The translations under genes were made by a program, and so were the position numbers. A DNA stretch of 64,000 nt, from NCBI GenBank assembly GCA_937925635.1, contig CALALX010000059.1:1-64000 (forward strand). Reading direction: 5' to 3'. The notes beneath the pieces are model-generated. The model ran no database searches. It was given only the letters and a program-made list of their open reading frames with translations, and was not told the origin of the DNA. This document shows positions 33,579 through 42,583 of the stretch, piece by piece (position 1 is the first letter of the stretch; each line of letters opens with the position of its first letter). Source of the stretch: an uncultured Caulobacter sp. GTDB lineage: Bacteria; Pseudomonadota; Alphaproteobacteria; Caulobacterales; Caulobacteraceae.

Positions 33579-33893
33579 ATGCGTATCCTTACCGCCGCCG
33601 TTATCGCCGCGACCGCCGTCTCGGGGCTGACCGCCACCGCCGCCTTCGCGCAGGCCCGCCTGAGCGACACCCAGTTCATCAAGGTCTCGCGCTGCGCCGG
33701 CTTGGCCGGTGAAGACTCCGCCAAGTTCGACGCCGTCATCAAGGCCAACAAGCGCGGCCGCGCCGACTTCATCGTGGACAAGGCCTTCAACGCCAAGGCC
33801 GACGCCGCCCGCGAACTCCGTTCGGCCCGCGAAGGCGGCAAGGCCGAAATCGCGGCGGAACTGGCCGGCGTCTGCGCCAGTCTCGCCGGCTGA
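33579..33893 (+). CDS. Small exported protein of unknown function
   Basis: 104 residues from the ATG at 33579, which has GGAG 7 bases upstream and gives a good signal peptide, MRILTAAVIAATAVSGLTAT, ending near AFAQA. The mature part is about 80 residues, helical and charged (DKAFNAKADAARELRSAREG), with two Cys (SRCAGL and GVCASL) that could form a disulfide. I do not recognise the family. It has a long AT-rich upstream region and a strong terminator, so it is probably a well-expressed single-gene unit. Confidence 0.75.
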   Translation: MRILTAAVIAATAVSGLTATAAFAQARLSDTQFIKVSRCAGLAGEDSAKFDAVIKANKRGRADFIVDKAFNAKADAARELRSAREGGKAEIAAELAGVCASLAG

Positions 33894-33930
33894 CGACCCG
33901 CACTACTGATCGAGCACCCAGTAGCCTTGG

Positions 33931-33963
33931 CGCCTCGTCCCTCGGGACGGGGCGTTCTTTTTT
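33931..33963 (+). terminator. Strong intrinsic terminator
   Basis: A 10-bp stem CGCCTCGTCC / GGACGGGGCG with a CTCG loop is followed by a T-rich run (33955-33963). It lies 37 bases after the stop of the small exported protein. Confidence 0.9.
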
Positions 33964-34015
33964 GGCGCGGCGCCCGCTAGGGTGGAGTCGTTGGGTTGGT
34001 CCCCGGGGGGTTCAA

Positions 34016-34594
34016 GTGCTCGCGTCTTTGTCCGCCGCCGTCGTTCTTCTGCTCGCCGCGCCGTCAGTGGTGAAAAACCCCGACTGGCTGGTCGTCCCGA
34101 CGGCTGAACAGTTCGAAGAGGCCTATCCGAAGCCGGCCTGGCGCGACGAGGTCGAGGGCCGGGCGGTCCTGCGGTGCCGCGTCGGCGTCGACACCCTGCT
34201 GAAGGACTGCGTGGTCGAGAGCGAGACGCCGGCCGACTACGGGTTCGGCGCCGCGGCGCTGCGCATCGCCGGCGACTTTCGCATGAGTCCCCAGACCGTG
34301 AACGGCAAGGCCGTCGACGGGGCGACCGTGCGCGTTCCGGTGCAGTTCAAATTGCCGGAGGCGGACTTCACCCATCCTGACCTGGACGAGGCCCTTCGCT
34401 GTTTCGTCGGCCTCGCCGACGGCAAGTCCGATGCGCCCGAGCCGGGCCGGACCGGCCAGATGGCCTATCTCTGGCTGCTCATCCAGGCCCACGCCCTTGA
34501 TCAGAAGCTCGACGGCCCCGCCATCGATGCGCGGCTGAAGGCCACGCGGGCGGCGATGAGCCGCGGCGAGATCAGCGCCGACTGGTGCGCGTAG
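34016..34594 (+). CDS. Exported protein with a TonB C-terminal-like domain (first of a pair)
   Basis: About 192 residues. The GTG start at 34016 has a GGGGGG tract upstream and a short signal peptide (SLSAAVVLLLAAPSVV). The core (about 35-125) reads like the TonB C-terminal fold: AYPKPAWRDEVEGRAVLRCR, DYGFGAAALRIAGDFRMSP, VRVPVQFKL. The roughly 65-residue tail is helical. It has no Pro-rich spacer or obvious membrane anchor beyond the signal peptide, so it is probably not a working energy transducer. It is followed after one base by a paralogue. Confidence 0.7.
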   Translation: MLASLSAAVVLLLAAPSVVKNPDWLVVPTAEQFEEAYPKPAWRDEVEGRAVLRCRVGVDTLLKDCVVESETPADYGFGAAALRIAGDFRMSPQTVNGKAVDGATVRVPVQFKLPEADFTHPDLDEALRCFVGLADGKSDAPEPGRTGQMAYLWLLIQAHALDQKLDGPAIDARLKATRAAMSRGEISADWCA

Positions 34595-34595
34595 G

Positions 34596-35222
34596 ATGAT
34601 CGCGGCCTTGATCCTCGCGCTCTCCATGGCCACCGAGCCTCCGGCCCCGGCGCTTCCCCCGCAGCCCGCGCCCGTCGCTGGGCCGCCGCGTCCGTCCGCC
34701 GTTCAGCGACCCAACTGGGTGCGCAGACCCAGCCCCGACGACATCGCTCGCGTCTATCCCGATGCGGCCCGCAAGGCCCGGCTCGGTGGCAAGATCACGC
34801 TGACCTGCAAGGTGCTGGAGACCGGCCTGCTCGACGCTTGCGGGATTGTGCAGGAAGACCCGGAGGGCATGGGCTTCGGCGAGGCGGCCCTGAAGATCGC
34901 CCGCCTCTACAGGATGAAGCCGGTGCTGGCCGACGGCGCGCCGGTCACGGGCGGCGTGGTGCGAATCCCGGTTGTCTTCGCCGGACCGCCGCCCAACGTC
35001 GACGAGGCCGCCGCCTGCTACGGCGAGCTGGTCCGCCACAATCGTCGCATTCCCGACGACGACATGGCCCGTCCCTGGCAGGGCAGGGCGGAGGCCTACG
35101 CCTATCAGGTCGCGCCGAGGGAGGGCGTCACACCGAAAGAGGTCGGGCGCCGGCTCGCCGCCGCCGCGGCGCTGCCGGACGACGGAAGCACGTCCCTGAA
35201 ACACTGCTGGGATCTGCTGTAG
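34596..35222 (+). CDS. TonB C-terminal-like protein (second of a pair)
   Basis: 208 residues, start MIAALILALSMATE, then a Pro-rich stretch (about 14-35) and a TonB-C-like core (about 48-130: RVYPDAARKARLGGKITLTC, GMGFGEAALKIARLYRMKPV, GGVVRIPVVF). It parallels the preceding gene segment by segment, so the pair looks like an old tandem duplication and is surely co-transcribed. The N-terminus is short for a membrane anchor and could be a signal peptide. The function is unknown. Confidence 0.7.
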   Translation: MIAALILALSMATEPPAPALPPQPAPVAGPPRPSAVQRPNWVRRPSPDDIARVYPDAARKARLGGKITLTCKVLETGLLDACGIVQEDPEGMGFGEAALKIARLYRMKPVLADGAPVTGGVVRIPVVFAGPPPNVDEAAACYGELVRHNRRIPDDDMARPWQGRAEAYAYQVAPREGVTPKEVGRRLAAAAALPDDGSTSLKHCWDLL

Positions 35223-35336
35223 GCGGGCCGCCTGCTTTACGTTGACGCTCGCGTCATCTTTCCAAACAACTGTTCGGCCGCTATGGTCGCGCCCGACTGA
35301 AAACGGCCCCCTCAGAGGCCGCGCCGGGAGCCCCAA

Positions 35337-36539
35337 ATGAACCTCGAATTCTCCGCCGAAGACAACGCGTTCCGCGCCGAGGTCCGCGCCTTCATCGAAG
35401 AAAACTACCCTGCCCACCTCCGCGGCAAGCAGGACGAGGGCGACGATCTCACCAAGGAAGACTACCTCAGCTGGCACAAGGTGCTGGCCAAGAAGGGCTG
35501 GGTCGCGCCGAGCTGGCCCAAGGCCCTGGGCGGCACCGACTGGACCTCGACGCAGAAGTACATCTTCTCCGAGGAGCTGGCCCGCGCCGACGCGCTGCCG
35601 GTGCTGCCGTTCGGCGTCGTGATGGTCGCCCCGGTGATCTACACCTTCGGCACGCCGGAGCAGAAGGAACGCTTCCTGCCGAAGATCTACAACGGCGAGG
35701 AATGGTGGTGCCAGGGCTACAGCGAGCCGGGCGCCGGCTCCGACCTGGCCTCGCTGAAGACCAAGGCCGAGCGCATCACCGGCGACGACGGCAAGGAATA
35801 CTATCTGGTCAACGGCCAGAAGACCTGGACCACCCTGGCCCAGCACGCCGACTGGGGCTTCTTCCTGGTCCGCACCAACCCCGACGCCAAGATCCAGGAA
35901 GGCATCTCCTTCCTGCTGATCGACATGAAGAGCCCGGGCATCGAGGTGCGCCGCATCACGACCCTGGAAGGCGGCCACGAGGTCAACGAGGTCTGGCTCG
36001 AGAACGTCAAGGTGCCGGTCGAGAACCGCGTCTATGAGGAGAACAAGGGCTGGACCTGCGCCAAGTTCCTGCTCGCCCACGAGCGCAGCGGCATCGCCGG
36101 CGTCGCCCGCTCCAAGCGCGGCGTCGAGAAGGTCCGCGAGATGGCCTCGGTCGAGCTGGGCGACGACGGCAAGCCGCTGATCCAGGACGCCGACTTCAAG
36201 CGCAAGGTCGCCGAGCTGGAGATCGACCTGACGGCGCTGGAGTTCACCGAGCTGCGCACCCTGGCCGCTGAGAGCGCCGGCAAGGGCCCCGGACCGGAAT
36301 CCTCGCTGCTCAAGATCAAGGGCACGGAGATCCAGCAGCGCCTGACCGAGCTCGCCCTGGAGGCCTCGGGCCACTATGGCGCGCCCTACCTGCGCGGCAT
36401 GGGCGACAACGCCAAGATCGGCCCCGACTCCGCCGTCGGCCGCGCCGGCGCCTACTTCAACACCCGCAAGACCTCGATCTACGGCGGCTCCAACGAGATC
36501 CAGCGCAACATCATCGCCAAGATGGTGCTGGGTCTCTAG
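35337..36539 (+). CDS. Acyl-CoA dehydrogenase family protein (large-subunit type)
   Basis: 400 residues, full-length ACAD. N-terminal helical domain (NLEFSAEDNAFRAEVRAFIE), middle beta domain with WWCQGYSEPGAGSDLASLKT and VNGQKTWTT, and a C-terminal helical domain with TSIYGGSNEIQRNIIAK, the FAD/dimer contact motif. It catalyses FAD-dependent alpha,beta-dehydrogenation of an acyl-CoA. It is followed 53 bases later by a second, divergent ACAD, the arrangement of pimeloyl-CoA dehydrogenase large/small subunit pairs, so the two may form a heteromer. The chain type is not predictable; I did not locate the catalytic Glu with certainty. Confidence 0.93.
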   Translation: MNLEFSAEDNAFRAEVRAFIEENYPAHLRGKQDEGDDLTKEDYLSWHKVLAKKGWVAPSWPKALGGTDWTSTQKYIFSEELARADALPVLPFGVVMVAPVIYTFGTPEQKERFLPKIYNGEEWWCQGYSEPGAGSDLASLKTKAERITGDDGKEYYLVNGQKTWTTLAQHADWGFFLVRTNPDAKIQEGISFLLIDMKSPGIEVRRITTLEGGHEVNEVWLENVKVPVENRVYEENKGWTCAKFLLAHERSGIAGVARSKRGVEKVREMASVELGDDGKPLIQDADFKRKVAELEIDLTALEFTELRTLAAESAGKGPGPESSLLKIKGTEIQQRLTELALEASGHYGAPYLRGMGDNAKIGPDSAVGRAGAYFNTRKTSIYGGSNEIQRNIIAKMVLGL

Positions 36540-36592
36540 TTTCGCCGCCAATCTGAACCGACAACGATAAGCACGCTCGTCAGGGACGCCCC

Positions 36593-37735
36593 ATGGATTT
36601 CAACTTCACCGAAGAACAGTCGATGCTGCGCGACACGGTCGCCAGCTACCTCCAGGACAACTACGACTTCGACAAGCGCCGGAAGATGATCTCGTCGGAC
36701 GCTGGCCGCGATCCGGCCATCTGGTCGGCCTTCGCCAATGAACTGGGCATCCTGGGCGCGCCGTTCTCCGAAGAGCTGGGCGGCCTGGGCGGCGGCGCCA
36801 TCGAGAACATGATCGTCATGGAGGAGTTCGGTAAGGCGCTGGTCGTCGAGCCCTACCTCGGCACGGTCGTGATCGGCGGCGGCTTCCTGAAGCACTCGGG
36901 CCACGCCAATGCGGCCGACCTGATCGGCGGCGTCATCGGCGGCGAGACCATCTTCGCCTTCGCCTACGCCGAGCCGCAGGCCCGCTACACCTGGCAGGAT
37001 CTGAAAACCACCGCCAAGAAGGACGGCGCCGGCTGGGTGATCAACGGCCACAAGGCCGTCGTCGTCGGCGCCCCCTGGGCCACGCACCTGATCGTCACCG
37101 CCCGCACCGGCGGCGGCCAGCGCGAGGAGAGCGGCGTCTCGGTGTTCATCGTCGAGAAGGGCGCCAAGGGCGTCACCACCCGCGACTACCCGACCGTCGA
37201 CGGCGGCCGCGCCTCCGAGGTCTACTTCGAGAACGTGGCGGTCGGCGCCGACGCCCTGGTCGGCCAGGAAGGCGCGTGCCTGCCGCTGGTCAACAAGGTG
37301 ATCGACGAGGCCACCGCCGCCGTCTGCGCCGAGGCCGTCGGCGCCATGCGCCAGCTGCACACCGGCACCCTCGAGTACGCCAAGCAGCGCAAGCAGTTCG
37401 GCACCGCCATCGCCAACTTCCAGGTGCTGCAGCACCGGATGGTCGACATGTTCATGAACGTCGAGCAGTCGGTCTCGATGACCTACATGGCCACCATCAA
37501 GGTCACCGACGACGCCGAGCGCGCCAAGGCCGTCTCGGCCGCCAAGGTCCAAATCGGCAAGGCCTGCAAGTTCGTCGGCCAGAACGCCATCCAGATCCAC
37601 GGCGGCATGGGCATGACCGACGAGCTGGCCATCGGCCACTACTTCAAGCGCGCCACGATGATCGAGGGCCTGTTCGGCTCGGTCGACCATCACCTGCGCC
37701 GCTACGAAGGCCTGAGCTTCGGCAAGGCCGCGTAA
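36593..37735 (+). CDS. Acyl-CoA dehydrogenase family protein (small-subunit type)
   Basis: 380 residues. Start MDFNFTEEQSMLRDTVASYL; middle domain with AYAEPQARYTW and GWVINGHKAVVVGAPWATHL; C-terminal domain with EYAKQRKQFGTAIANFQVLQ and AIQIHGGMGMTDELAIGHYF. The middle domain lacks the standard SEPGAGSD-type motif of the upstream partner, and the C-terminus ends in HHLRRYEG rather than the YGGSNEIQR motif. This asymmetry is typical of heteromeric ACAD pairs. It is probably co-transcribed with the upstream gene and followed by a terminator. Confidence 0.93.
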   Translation: MDFNFTEEQSMLRDTVASYLQDNYDFDKRRKMISSDAGRDPAIWSAFANELGILGAPFSEELGGLGGGAIENMIVMEEFGKALVVEPYLGTVVIGGGFLKHSGHANAADLIGGVIGGETIFAFAYAEPQARYTWQDLKTTAKKDGAGWVINGHKAVVVGAPWATHLIVTARTGGGQREESGVSVFIVEKGAKGVTTRDYPTVDGGRASEVYFENVAVGADALVGQEGACLPLVNKVIDEATAAVCAEAVGAMRQLHTGTLEYAKQRKQFGTAIANFQVLQHRMVDMFMNVEQSVSMTYMATIKVTDDAERAKAVSAAKVQIGKACKFVGQNAIQIHGGMGMTDELAIGHYFKRATMIEGLFGSVDHHLRRYEGLSFGKAA

Positions 37736-37761
37736 GCGGCTGATCCTGCGCTGGAATTGGG

Positions 37762-37790
37762 AAGGGCGGGCGCCGCGAGGCCCCGCCCTT
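37762..37790 (+). terminator. Terminator after the acyl-CoA dehydrogenase pair
   Basis: AAGGGCGGG pairs with CCCGCCCTT around an 11-base loop, followed by TCT. It lies 26 bases past the stop and may serve both convergent genes. Confidence 0.7.
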
Positions 37791-37813
37791 TCTGCTGTCC
37801 GGGGCTGGCGTGA

Positions 37814-38089
37814 CTACCGCACCCGCTCCTTCTCCTTCGGGGCGGTCGCCTTCTTCGGCTTCGCCTCGAACTTCGGCTTGGGCAGGATGCGGAATCGCGA
37901 CTGGCACCAGGCCCAGCCGATGCCGATGTCGATCAGGGCGTCCGAGCGGCCGCAGGGGCATTCGAAGTCCAGGACCGTCCAGACGCGATAGGTCTCGCCC
38001 GCCTGCAGCGGCACCGGCTCGCCTGTCATATGGTTCGGGGCGGCGTTGACGCAGAGAACCAGATCGCCGGGGCCGACAGCGTCGCTCAT
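37814..38089 (-). CDS. Small hypothetical protein
   Basis: 91 residues, start MSDAVGPGDLVLCVNAAPNH. A compact beta-rich region is suggested by GETYRVWTVLDFECPCGRSD, with a CPC pair and two more Cys, which could bind a metal. The C-terminus is Lys/Pro-rich (KPKFEAKPKKATAPKEKERV). The frame shows the expected high third-position GC. I do not recognise the family. Confidence 0.65.
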   Translation of the reverse strand: MSDAVGPGDLVLCVNAAPNHMTGEPVPLQAGETYRVWTVLDFECPCGRSDALIDIGIGWAWCQSRFRILPKPKFEAKPKKATAPKEKERVR

Positions 38090-38167
38090 GACCTTCCTTC
38101 CCTGATCTCCCCCGAGTTTAGCCTTCCGCCCGCCCCTGCAAACCGGCGCCGAGGCGTGATCGCGGCC

Positions 38168-39145
38168 TCAGGAGACGCGCACGACCAGCCGTCCGCGGAC
38201 CTTGCCCTCGAACAGGCGGTTGATCGCGTCCGGCACATCCTCCAGCCCGATCTCCTCAGTCGCCAGGGCCAGCTTCGCCGGGTCGAGGTCCCTGGCCAAC
38301 CGCGCCCAGGCCTCCAGCCGGATCGCGCGGGGCGCGTTGACCGAGTCGATGCCGGCCAGGGTCACGCCGCGCAGGATGAACGGGGCCACGGTCGCCGGCA
38401 GGTCCATGCCCTGGGCCAGGCCGCAGGCCGCGACCACGCCGCCGTAGCGGGTCTGGGCCAGGGCGTTGGCGAGGGTGTGGCTGCCGACCGAGTCGACCAC
38501 CCCGGCCCAGCGCTCGGCGCCCAGCGGGCGGCCCGGTTCGGAGAGCTCGGCCCGGTCGATGACCTCTGCGGCGCCCAGTGCCTTCAGGTACTCGGCCTCG
38601 GCCGGGCGGCCCGTGGAGGCGATGACGCGGTAGCCCAGCTTCGCCAGCAGGGCGACGGCGATCGAGCCGACGCCGCCGTTCGCGCCCGTGACCAGCACGT
38701 CGCCGCTGGCCGGGGTGACGCCGCCGCGCTCCAGCGCCAGGATGCAGAGCATGGCCGTGTAGCCGGCCGTGCCGATGGCCATGGCGTCCCGGCTGGAGAA
38801 GGCCTCAGGCGTCGGGATCAGCCAGTCGGCCGGCACGCGGGCCTTTTCGGCATAGCCGCCGTTGTGCGTCTGGCTCAGGCCCCAGCCGTTGAGCAGCACC
38901 CGGTCGCCCGGCTTGAGGTCCGGCGAGTCCGAAGCCTCGACCACGCCCGCCAGGTCGATGCCGCCGACCAGCGGCAGGGTCTGCATGATCTTGCCGCGCC
39001 CCGACAGCGCCAGGGCGTCCTTGTAGTTGACGGTCGACCACTCGACCCGGACGGTGACGTCGCCCTCGCCGAGCTGATCGTCGGCCAGCTGGGTCAGGTC
39101 CGTCTTCAGGCTGGCGTCGGTCTTCGCGGTCAGCAGCGCCTTCAT
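38168..39145 (-). CDS. acuI: AcuI/YhdH-type quinone oxidoreductase, probable acryloyl-CoA reductase
   Basis: 325 residues from the ATG at 39145, MKALLTAKTDASLKTDLTQL. Zinc-less medium-chain dehydrogenase: STVNYKDALALSGRGKI, LVGGIDLAGVV, LNGWGLSQTHNGGYAEKARV, the NADPH-binding DVLVTGANGGVGSIAVALLA and the late ARDLDPAKLALATEEIGLED. These segments are characteristic of the YhdH/AcuI branch, which reduces acryloyl-CoA to propionyl-CoA with NADPH and detoxifies acrylate. The gene is monocistronic and divergent from a lipase-like lipoprotein. Confidence 0.9.
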   Translation of the reverse strand: MKALLTAKTDASLKTDLTQLADDQLGEGDVTVRVEWSTVNYKDALALSGRGKIMQTLPLVGGIDLAGVVEASDSPDLKPGDRVLLNGWGLSQTHNGGYAEKARVPADWLIPTPEAFSSRDAMAIGTAGYTAMLCILALERGGVTPASGDVLVTGANGGVGSIAVALLAKLGYRVIASTGRPAEAEYLKALGAAEVIDRAELSEPGRPLGAERWAGVVDSVGSHTLANALAQTRYGGVVAACGLAQGMDLPATVAPFILRGVTLAGIDSVNAPRAIRLEAWARLARDLDPAKLALATEEIGLEDVPDAINRLFEGKVRGRLVVRVS

Positions 39146-39263
39146 GCGTCTCTCCTCGCTTGCCGGACAGTTGGGCCAGCCGGCTTTGGACGGCAAGGAC
39201 GGATTGACCCGCCGGCGTGCCGCTGGCTTGCTGGCGCTGTCGATCTCTACCGGGGAGGGCAGG

Positions 39264-40421
39264 ATGCGGCGCAGGACGTTTCTGACCGGCGCGGCGGCGG
39301 GACTGGGTCTCGCCGGCTGCGGACGGGCGCCGGCGCTGACCGGGCCCGACGGCGTGACCCTGACCTTCAAGGGCTCCTACTCGCCCCTCAAGAGCCGGGC
39401 GCTGCTGACGCTGGCCGGGGTCAAGGGGATCACGGTCCGCCATGCGGTCGATTGCTGGAGCGTGGTCTATCCGGGCCGGGACGGGCAGGGGCGGCCGGTC
39501 CGCCTCAGCGGCCTGTTGGCCCTGCCGCGCGGCGTGGCGGCGCGGGGGCTGGTCAGCTGGCAGCACGGCACCACCACCACGCGGTCGGACGTGCCGTCCA
39601 ATCTCTCGACCGAGGGGCTGGCCGCCGCGATCGTGTTCGGCGCCAACGGCTATGCGGCCGTCGCGGCGGACTATCTCGGCCTCGGCGTCTCGCCGCTGGT
39701 CCACACTTACTATGCCGCCGACGACACCGCCGCGGCGGTGATCGGCCTGCTTGACGTGGTGAAGGAGATCCCGGGTGTGCCCGGCGCGCCGCCGTTCCTG
39801 ATCGGCTTCTCGCAGGGCGGCCACGCCAGTCTGGCGACCCAGCGGGCGCTGGAGGCGGCGGGGCGGCCGGTGCTGGGCTGCGCGCCGGTCGCGGCGGCGC
39901 CCAACCTGCGCACGATCAGCCTGCCGGCGGCCATGACCGGCCAGGCGGTGCAGGCCTCGCTCTATCTCAGCTACCTCGCCCGGGGGCTGGCGGCACGCTA
40001 CGCCCAGCCGCTGGACAGCGCCCTGACGCCGGAGATGGCCGCTCTGGCGCGCCGGCTCTACGACCAGCCGCACAAGCCCGACGAGATCATCGCCGCCCTG
40101 CCGAAGGATCCACGCCGGCTGTTTGTCCCGGAGTTCCTCGCGGCCCTGGACGGCCAGGGAACCCACTGGCTGGTGGATGCGGCGGCGGCCAACGAGGTCA
40201 GCCATTTCAAGCCGAAGGCGTCGGTGAGGCTCTACTACGGCTCCGCAGACATCGACGTGACGCCCAAGGAATCGGTGACCACCGCCCGGATGTTCGCCAG
40301 CGCCGGCGCCGACGCCCGGGCCATCGACCTCGGCCCCGTCGACCACAATGCCTCCGCCCTGAAGGCCGGCCCGCTGGCGCTGGCGTGGCTGGAGGCGCTT
40401 GCAGAGCCGGCGAAAGGTTAA
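39264..40421 (+). CDS. Lipase-like alpha/beta hydrolase lipoprotein
   Basis: 385 residues from the ATG at 39264 (ribosome site GGGGAGGG). The N-terminus MRRRTFLTGAAAGLGLAGCG combines a twin-arginine-like motif with a lipobox (LAGC), so it is probably exported folded and lipidated. Alpha/beta-hydrolase features: VSWQHGTTTTRSDVPSN, AADYLGLGVSP, the nucleophile elbow GFSQGGH (Ser183), an Asp candidate in YYGSADIDVTPKES and a His in VDHNASA. It resembles the secretory-lipase family (LIP-like). It probably hydrolyses esters at the cell surface or in the periplasm. Confidence 0.87.
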   Translation: MRRRTFLTGAAAGLGLAGCGRAPALTGPDGVTLTFKGSYSPLKSRALLTLAGVKGITVRHAVDCWSVVYPGRDGQGRPVRLSGLLALPRGVAARGLVSWQHGTTTTRSDVPSNLSTEGLAAAIVFGANGYAAVAADYLGLGVSPLVHTYYAADDTAAAVIGLLDVVKEIPGVPGAPPFLIGFSQGGHASLATQRALEAAGRPVLGCAPVAAAPNLRTISLPAAMTGQAVQASLYLSYLARGLAARYAQPLDSALTPEMAALARRLYDQPHKPDEIIAALPKDPRRLFVPEFLAALDGQGTHWLVDAAAANEVSHFKPKASVRLYYGSADIDVTPKESVTTARMFASAGADARAIDLGPVDHNASALKAGPLALAWLEALAEPAKG

Positions 40422-40476
40422 GCCTTCGAGAAAGTTTTTCGACTGCAAGATATTGAAAAGACGCAGTTTCCGCCCA

Positions 40477-40527
40477 CGGATTTAATCCGGACCCGGATCG
40501 TCCTCTTGCGTCATTGGAATCGGGTCC
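40477..40527. repeat. Adjacent palindrome and hairpin downstream of the lipase gene
   Basis: CGGATT-T-AATCCG (40477-40489) is a perfect palindrome. GGACCCGGAT (40489-40498) pairs with ATCGGGTCC (40519-40527), one base bulged. Either may terminate the lipase transcript. The rest of the 40422-40630 gap shows nothing else I can name. Confidence 0.45.
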
Positions 40528-40630
40528 GGCAGGCTGATCGGCGACGCACAGTCGACCACGAGGGCATCTGAAACAGCACACCCTGCAGGCCGCCGCGTCT
40601 CTTGTTCCACCGGCTGCAGGAGATGCCGAG

Positions 40631-40777
40631 ATGAACCTATCGAAGATGGACCACGCCATGCTGTCCTTCGGACTCATGGGCAGCCTGCTGGTCCCCAGGC
40701 CCGATCAGACGCCGCCTAGGCGCCGAGGCCTTCTCGCTTCTCTTCTAAGGCCAGCCACTCCTCCTCGGCCGAAGTAA
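40631..40777 (+). CDS. Possible 48-residue small protein overlapping the uup 3' end
   Basis: ATG at 40631 with GGAG about 10 bases upstream; reads MNLSKMDHAMLSFGLMGSLL then a Pro/Arg-rich tail. The last 62 bases are antisense to the ABC-F gene, and the tail is of the composition expected of a shadow frame. I give it low weight. Confidence 0.2.
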   Translation: MNLSKMDHAMLSFGLMGSLLVPRPDQTPPRRRGLLASLLRPATPPRPK

Positions 40778-42503
40778 GCTCCGCGCGGGCCTTCTGGCTG
40801 GCCTTCATGATCCGGTCGAAGCCGGCCGGATCACGGCTGTAGAGCGTGGGATCGGCAAGGCTGGCCTCCAGCTCCGCGATCTCGCCCGGCAGCTTGTGGA
40901 CCAGCGCGTCAAGCTCCTCGAGCCGGCGCTGGTCCTTGTAGCTGAGCTTGGCGGCGGCCTTCTTCGGGGCCTCCGCCGGCTTGGCGGCGGGCTTCGCGGT
41001 CTGCGTCTCCGGGGCGTCGAAAAAGCCCGGGTTCTGCTCGAGGAAGTCGGTCCAGCCCCCCGGCGTCTCCACCACCCGGCCGCGGCCGTCCAGCGCGATG
41101 GTCGAGCTGGCCAGCCGGTCGATGAAGTCGCGGTCGTGGCTGACCAGGATCAGCGTGCCGTCGAAGTCGGCCAGCAGATCCTCGAGCAGGTCGAGCGTCT
41201 CCATGTCGAGGTCGTTGGTCGGCTCGTCGAGCACCAGCAGGTTGGCCGGCCGCGCCAACGCCCTGGCCAGCAGCAGGCGGTTGCGCTCGCCGCCCGACAG
41301 GCTGGAGACCGGCTGGCGCAACTGTTTGTCCTGGAACAGGAATTCCTTGGCGTAGCCGGCGACGTGACGCGGGCTTCCGCGCACCATGATCTGGTCGCCG
41401 CCGCCGTCGGTCAGCACGTCCCAGAGGGTCTGCCCCTCCTTCAGCTCGCCGCGCGCCTGGTCGATGTAGGCGATCTCCAGGCCGGTCCCCAGCTTCACTT
41501 CACCGGCGTCCGCGGCCAGCTCGCCGAGCAGCAGCTTGACCAGCGTCGTCTTGCCGGCCCCGTTGGGACCGACGATGGCGACCCGGTCGCCGCGCTGGAT
41601 GCGGGTCGAGAAACCCTTGACGATGACCCGCTCGCCGAACGCCTTGCTGAGCCCCTTGGCCTCGGCCACCCGCTTGCCGGAGGTGTCGCCGCTGGCCATG
41701 CCCATGGTCAGCTGGCCGCGCGCTTCCTTCAGGACGGTGGCCTTCTGCTGGCGCATGGCGACCAGCCGGCGGCGACGGCCCTCGTTGCGGGCCCGGCGGC
41801 CGGTGACGCCGCGCGCCATCCAGTGCTGCTCGCGCTCGATGGCCTTGTTCAGCCGGCGGAACTCGTCGGCCTCGGCCTCGAGGATCGCTTCGGACCACTC
41901 GTCGAAGGCCTCGAACCCCTTGTCCAGCCGGCGCACCTTGCGGCTCTCCAGCCAGAAGCAGCGGCGGGTCACGCGTTCGAGGAAGGCGCGGTCGTGGCTG
42001 ACGATCAGAGCGGCCGAGCGGCTGGCGGAGATCTTCTCCTCCAGTGTCTGGATGGCGAAGATGTCCAGGTGGTTGGTCGGCTCGTCCAGCAGGAGCACGT
42101 CCGGCTGCTCGGCGAAGGCGCGGGCCAGCGCGACACGGCGGATCTCGCCGCCGGAGAGGCCCTTCGTGGACTTGGCCGGGTCGAGGCCGAAGGCCATCAG
42201 CTCGGCCTCGGCCTCGTAGTGGGTCGCGCCGCCGGCCTCGCAGTGGTCCAGCAGGGTCTCGCCGACGATCACCGGCTCCTGCGGCACGACCACGATGCGC
42301 ACGCCCGGGCTGACGAAGCGATCGCCGGCGTCCGGCTCGATGGCCCCGGTCAGGATCCGCATCAGCGTCGACTTGCCCGCCCCGTTGCGCCCGACCAGCG
42401 AGGCGCGCACGCCCGGTTCGATCGCCAGGTCCACGCCGTCGAACAGCATGGTCGCGCCATCGGCGAGGCGGACGTCTTTGAGGGCGAGGATCGGGGCGGC
42501 CAT
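40716..42503 (-). CDS. uup: ABC-F family ATPase, Uup type
   Basis: 595 residues, two ABC domains and no membrane part. The first has Walker A GRNGAGKSTLM, signature LSGGEIRRVALARA and Walker B LLLDEPTNHLD. The second has GPNGAGKTTLV, LSGGERNRLLLARALA and VLDEPTNDLD. The linker (about 225-265) is Arg-rich. A C-terminal coiled-coil extension (about 520-595, YKDQRRLEELDALVHKLPGE) is the feature of Uup, which acts on ribosomes and influences precise transposon excision. An Ala/Lys/Pro hinge precedes the coiled coil. Confidence 0.93.
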   Translation of the reverse strand: MAAPILALKDVRLADGATMLFDGVDLAIEPGVRASLVGRNGAGKSTLMRILTGAIEPDAGDRFVSPGVRIVVVPQEPVIVGETLLDHCEAGGATHYEAEAELMAFGLDPAKSTKGLSGGEIRRVALARAFAEQPDVLLLDEPTNHLDIFAIQTLEEKISASRSAALIVSHDRAFLERVTRRCFWLESRKVRRLDKGFEAFDEWSEAILEAEADEFRRLNKAIEREQHWMARGVTGRRARNEGRRRRLVAMRQQKATVLKEARGQLTMGMASGDTSGKRVAEAKGLSKAFGERVIVKGFSTRIQRGDRVAIVGPNGAGKTTLVKLLLGELAADAGEVKLGTGLEIAYIDQARGELKEGQTLWDVLTDGGGDQIMVRGSPRHVAGYAKEFLFQDKQLRQPVSSLSGGERNRLLLARALARPANLLVLDEPTNDLDMETLDLLEDLLADFDGTLILVSHDRDFIDRLASSTIALDGRGRVVETPGGWTDFLEQNPGFFDAPETQTAKPAAKPAEAPKKAAAKLSYKDQRRLEELDALVHKLPGEIAELEASLADPTLYSRDPAGFDRIMKASQKARAELTSAEEEWLALEEKREGLGA

Positions 42504-42583
42504 GGGGGAGAGGTTACGCGTCGGGCAGGGGAGGTGGGGAAGCGGCGGTCTATCCCCTCTTTCGGAGGCCGAGGGAAGGGTTG

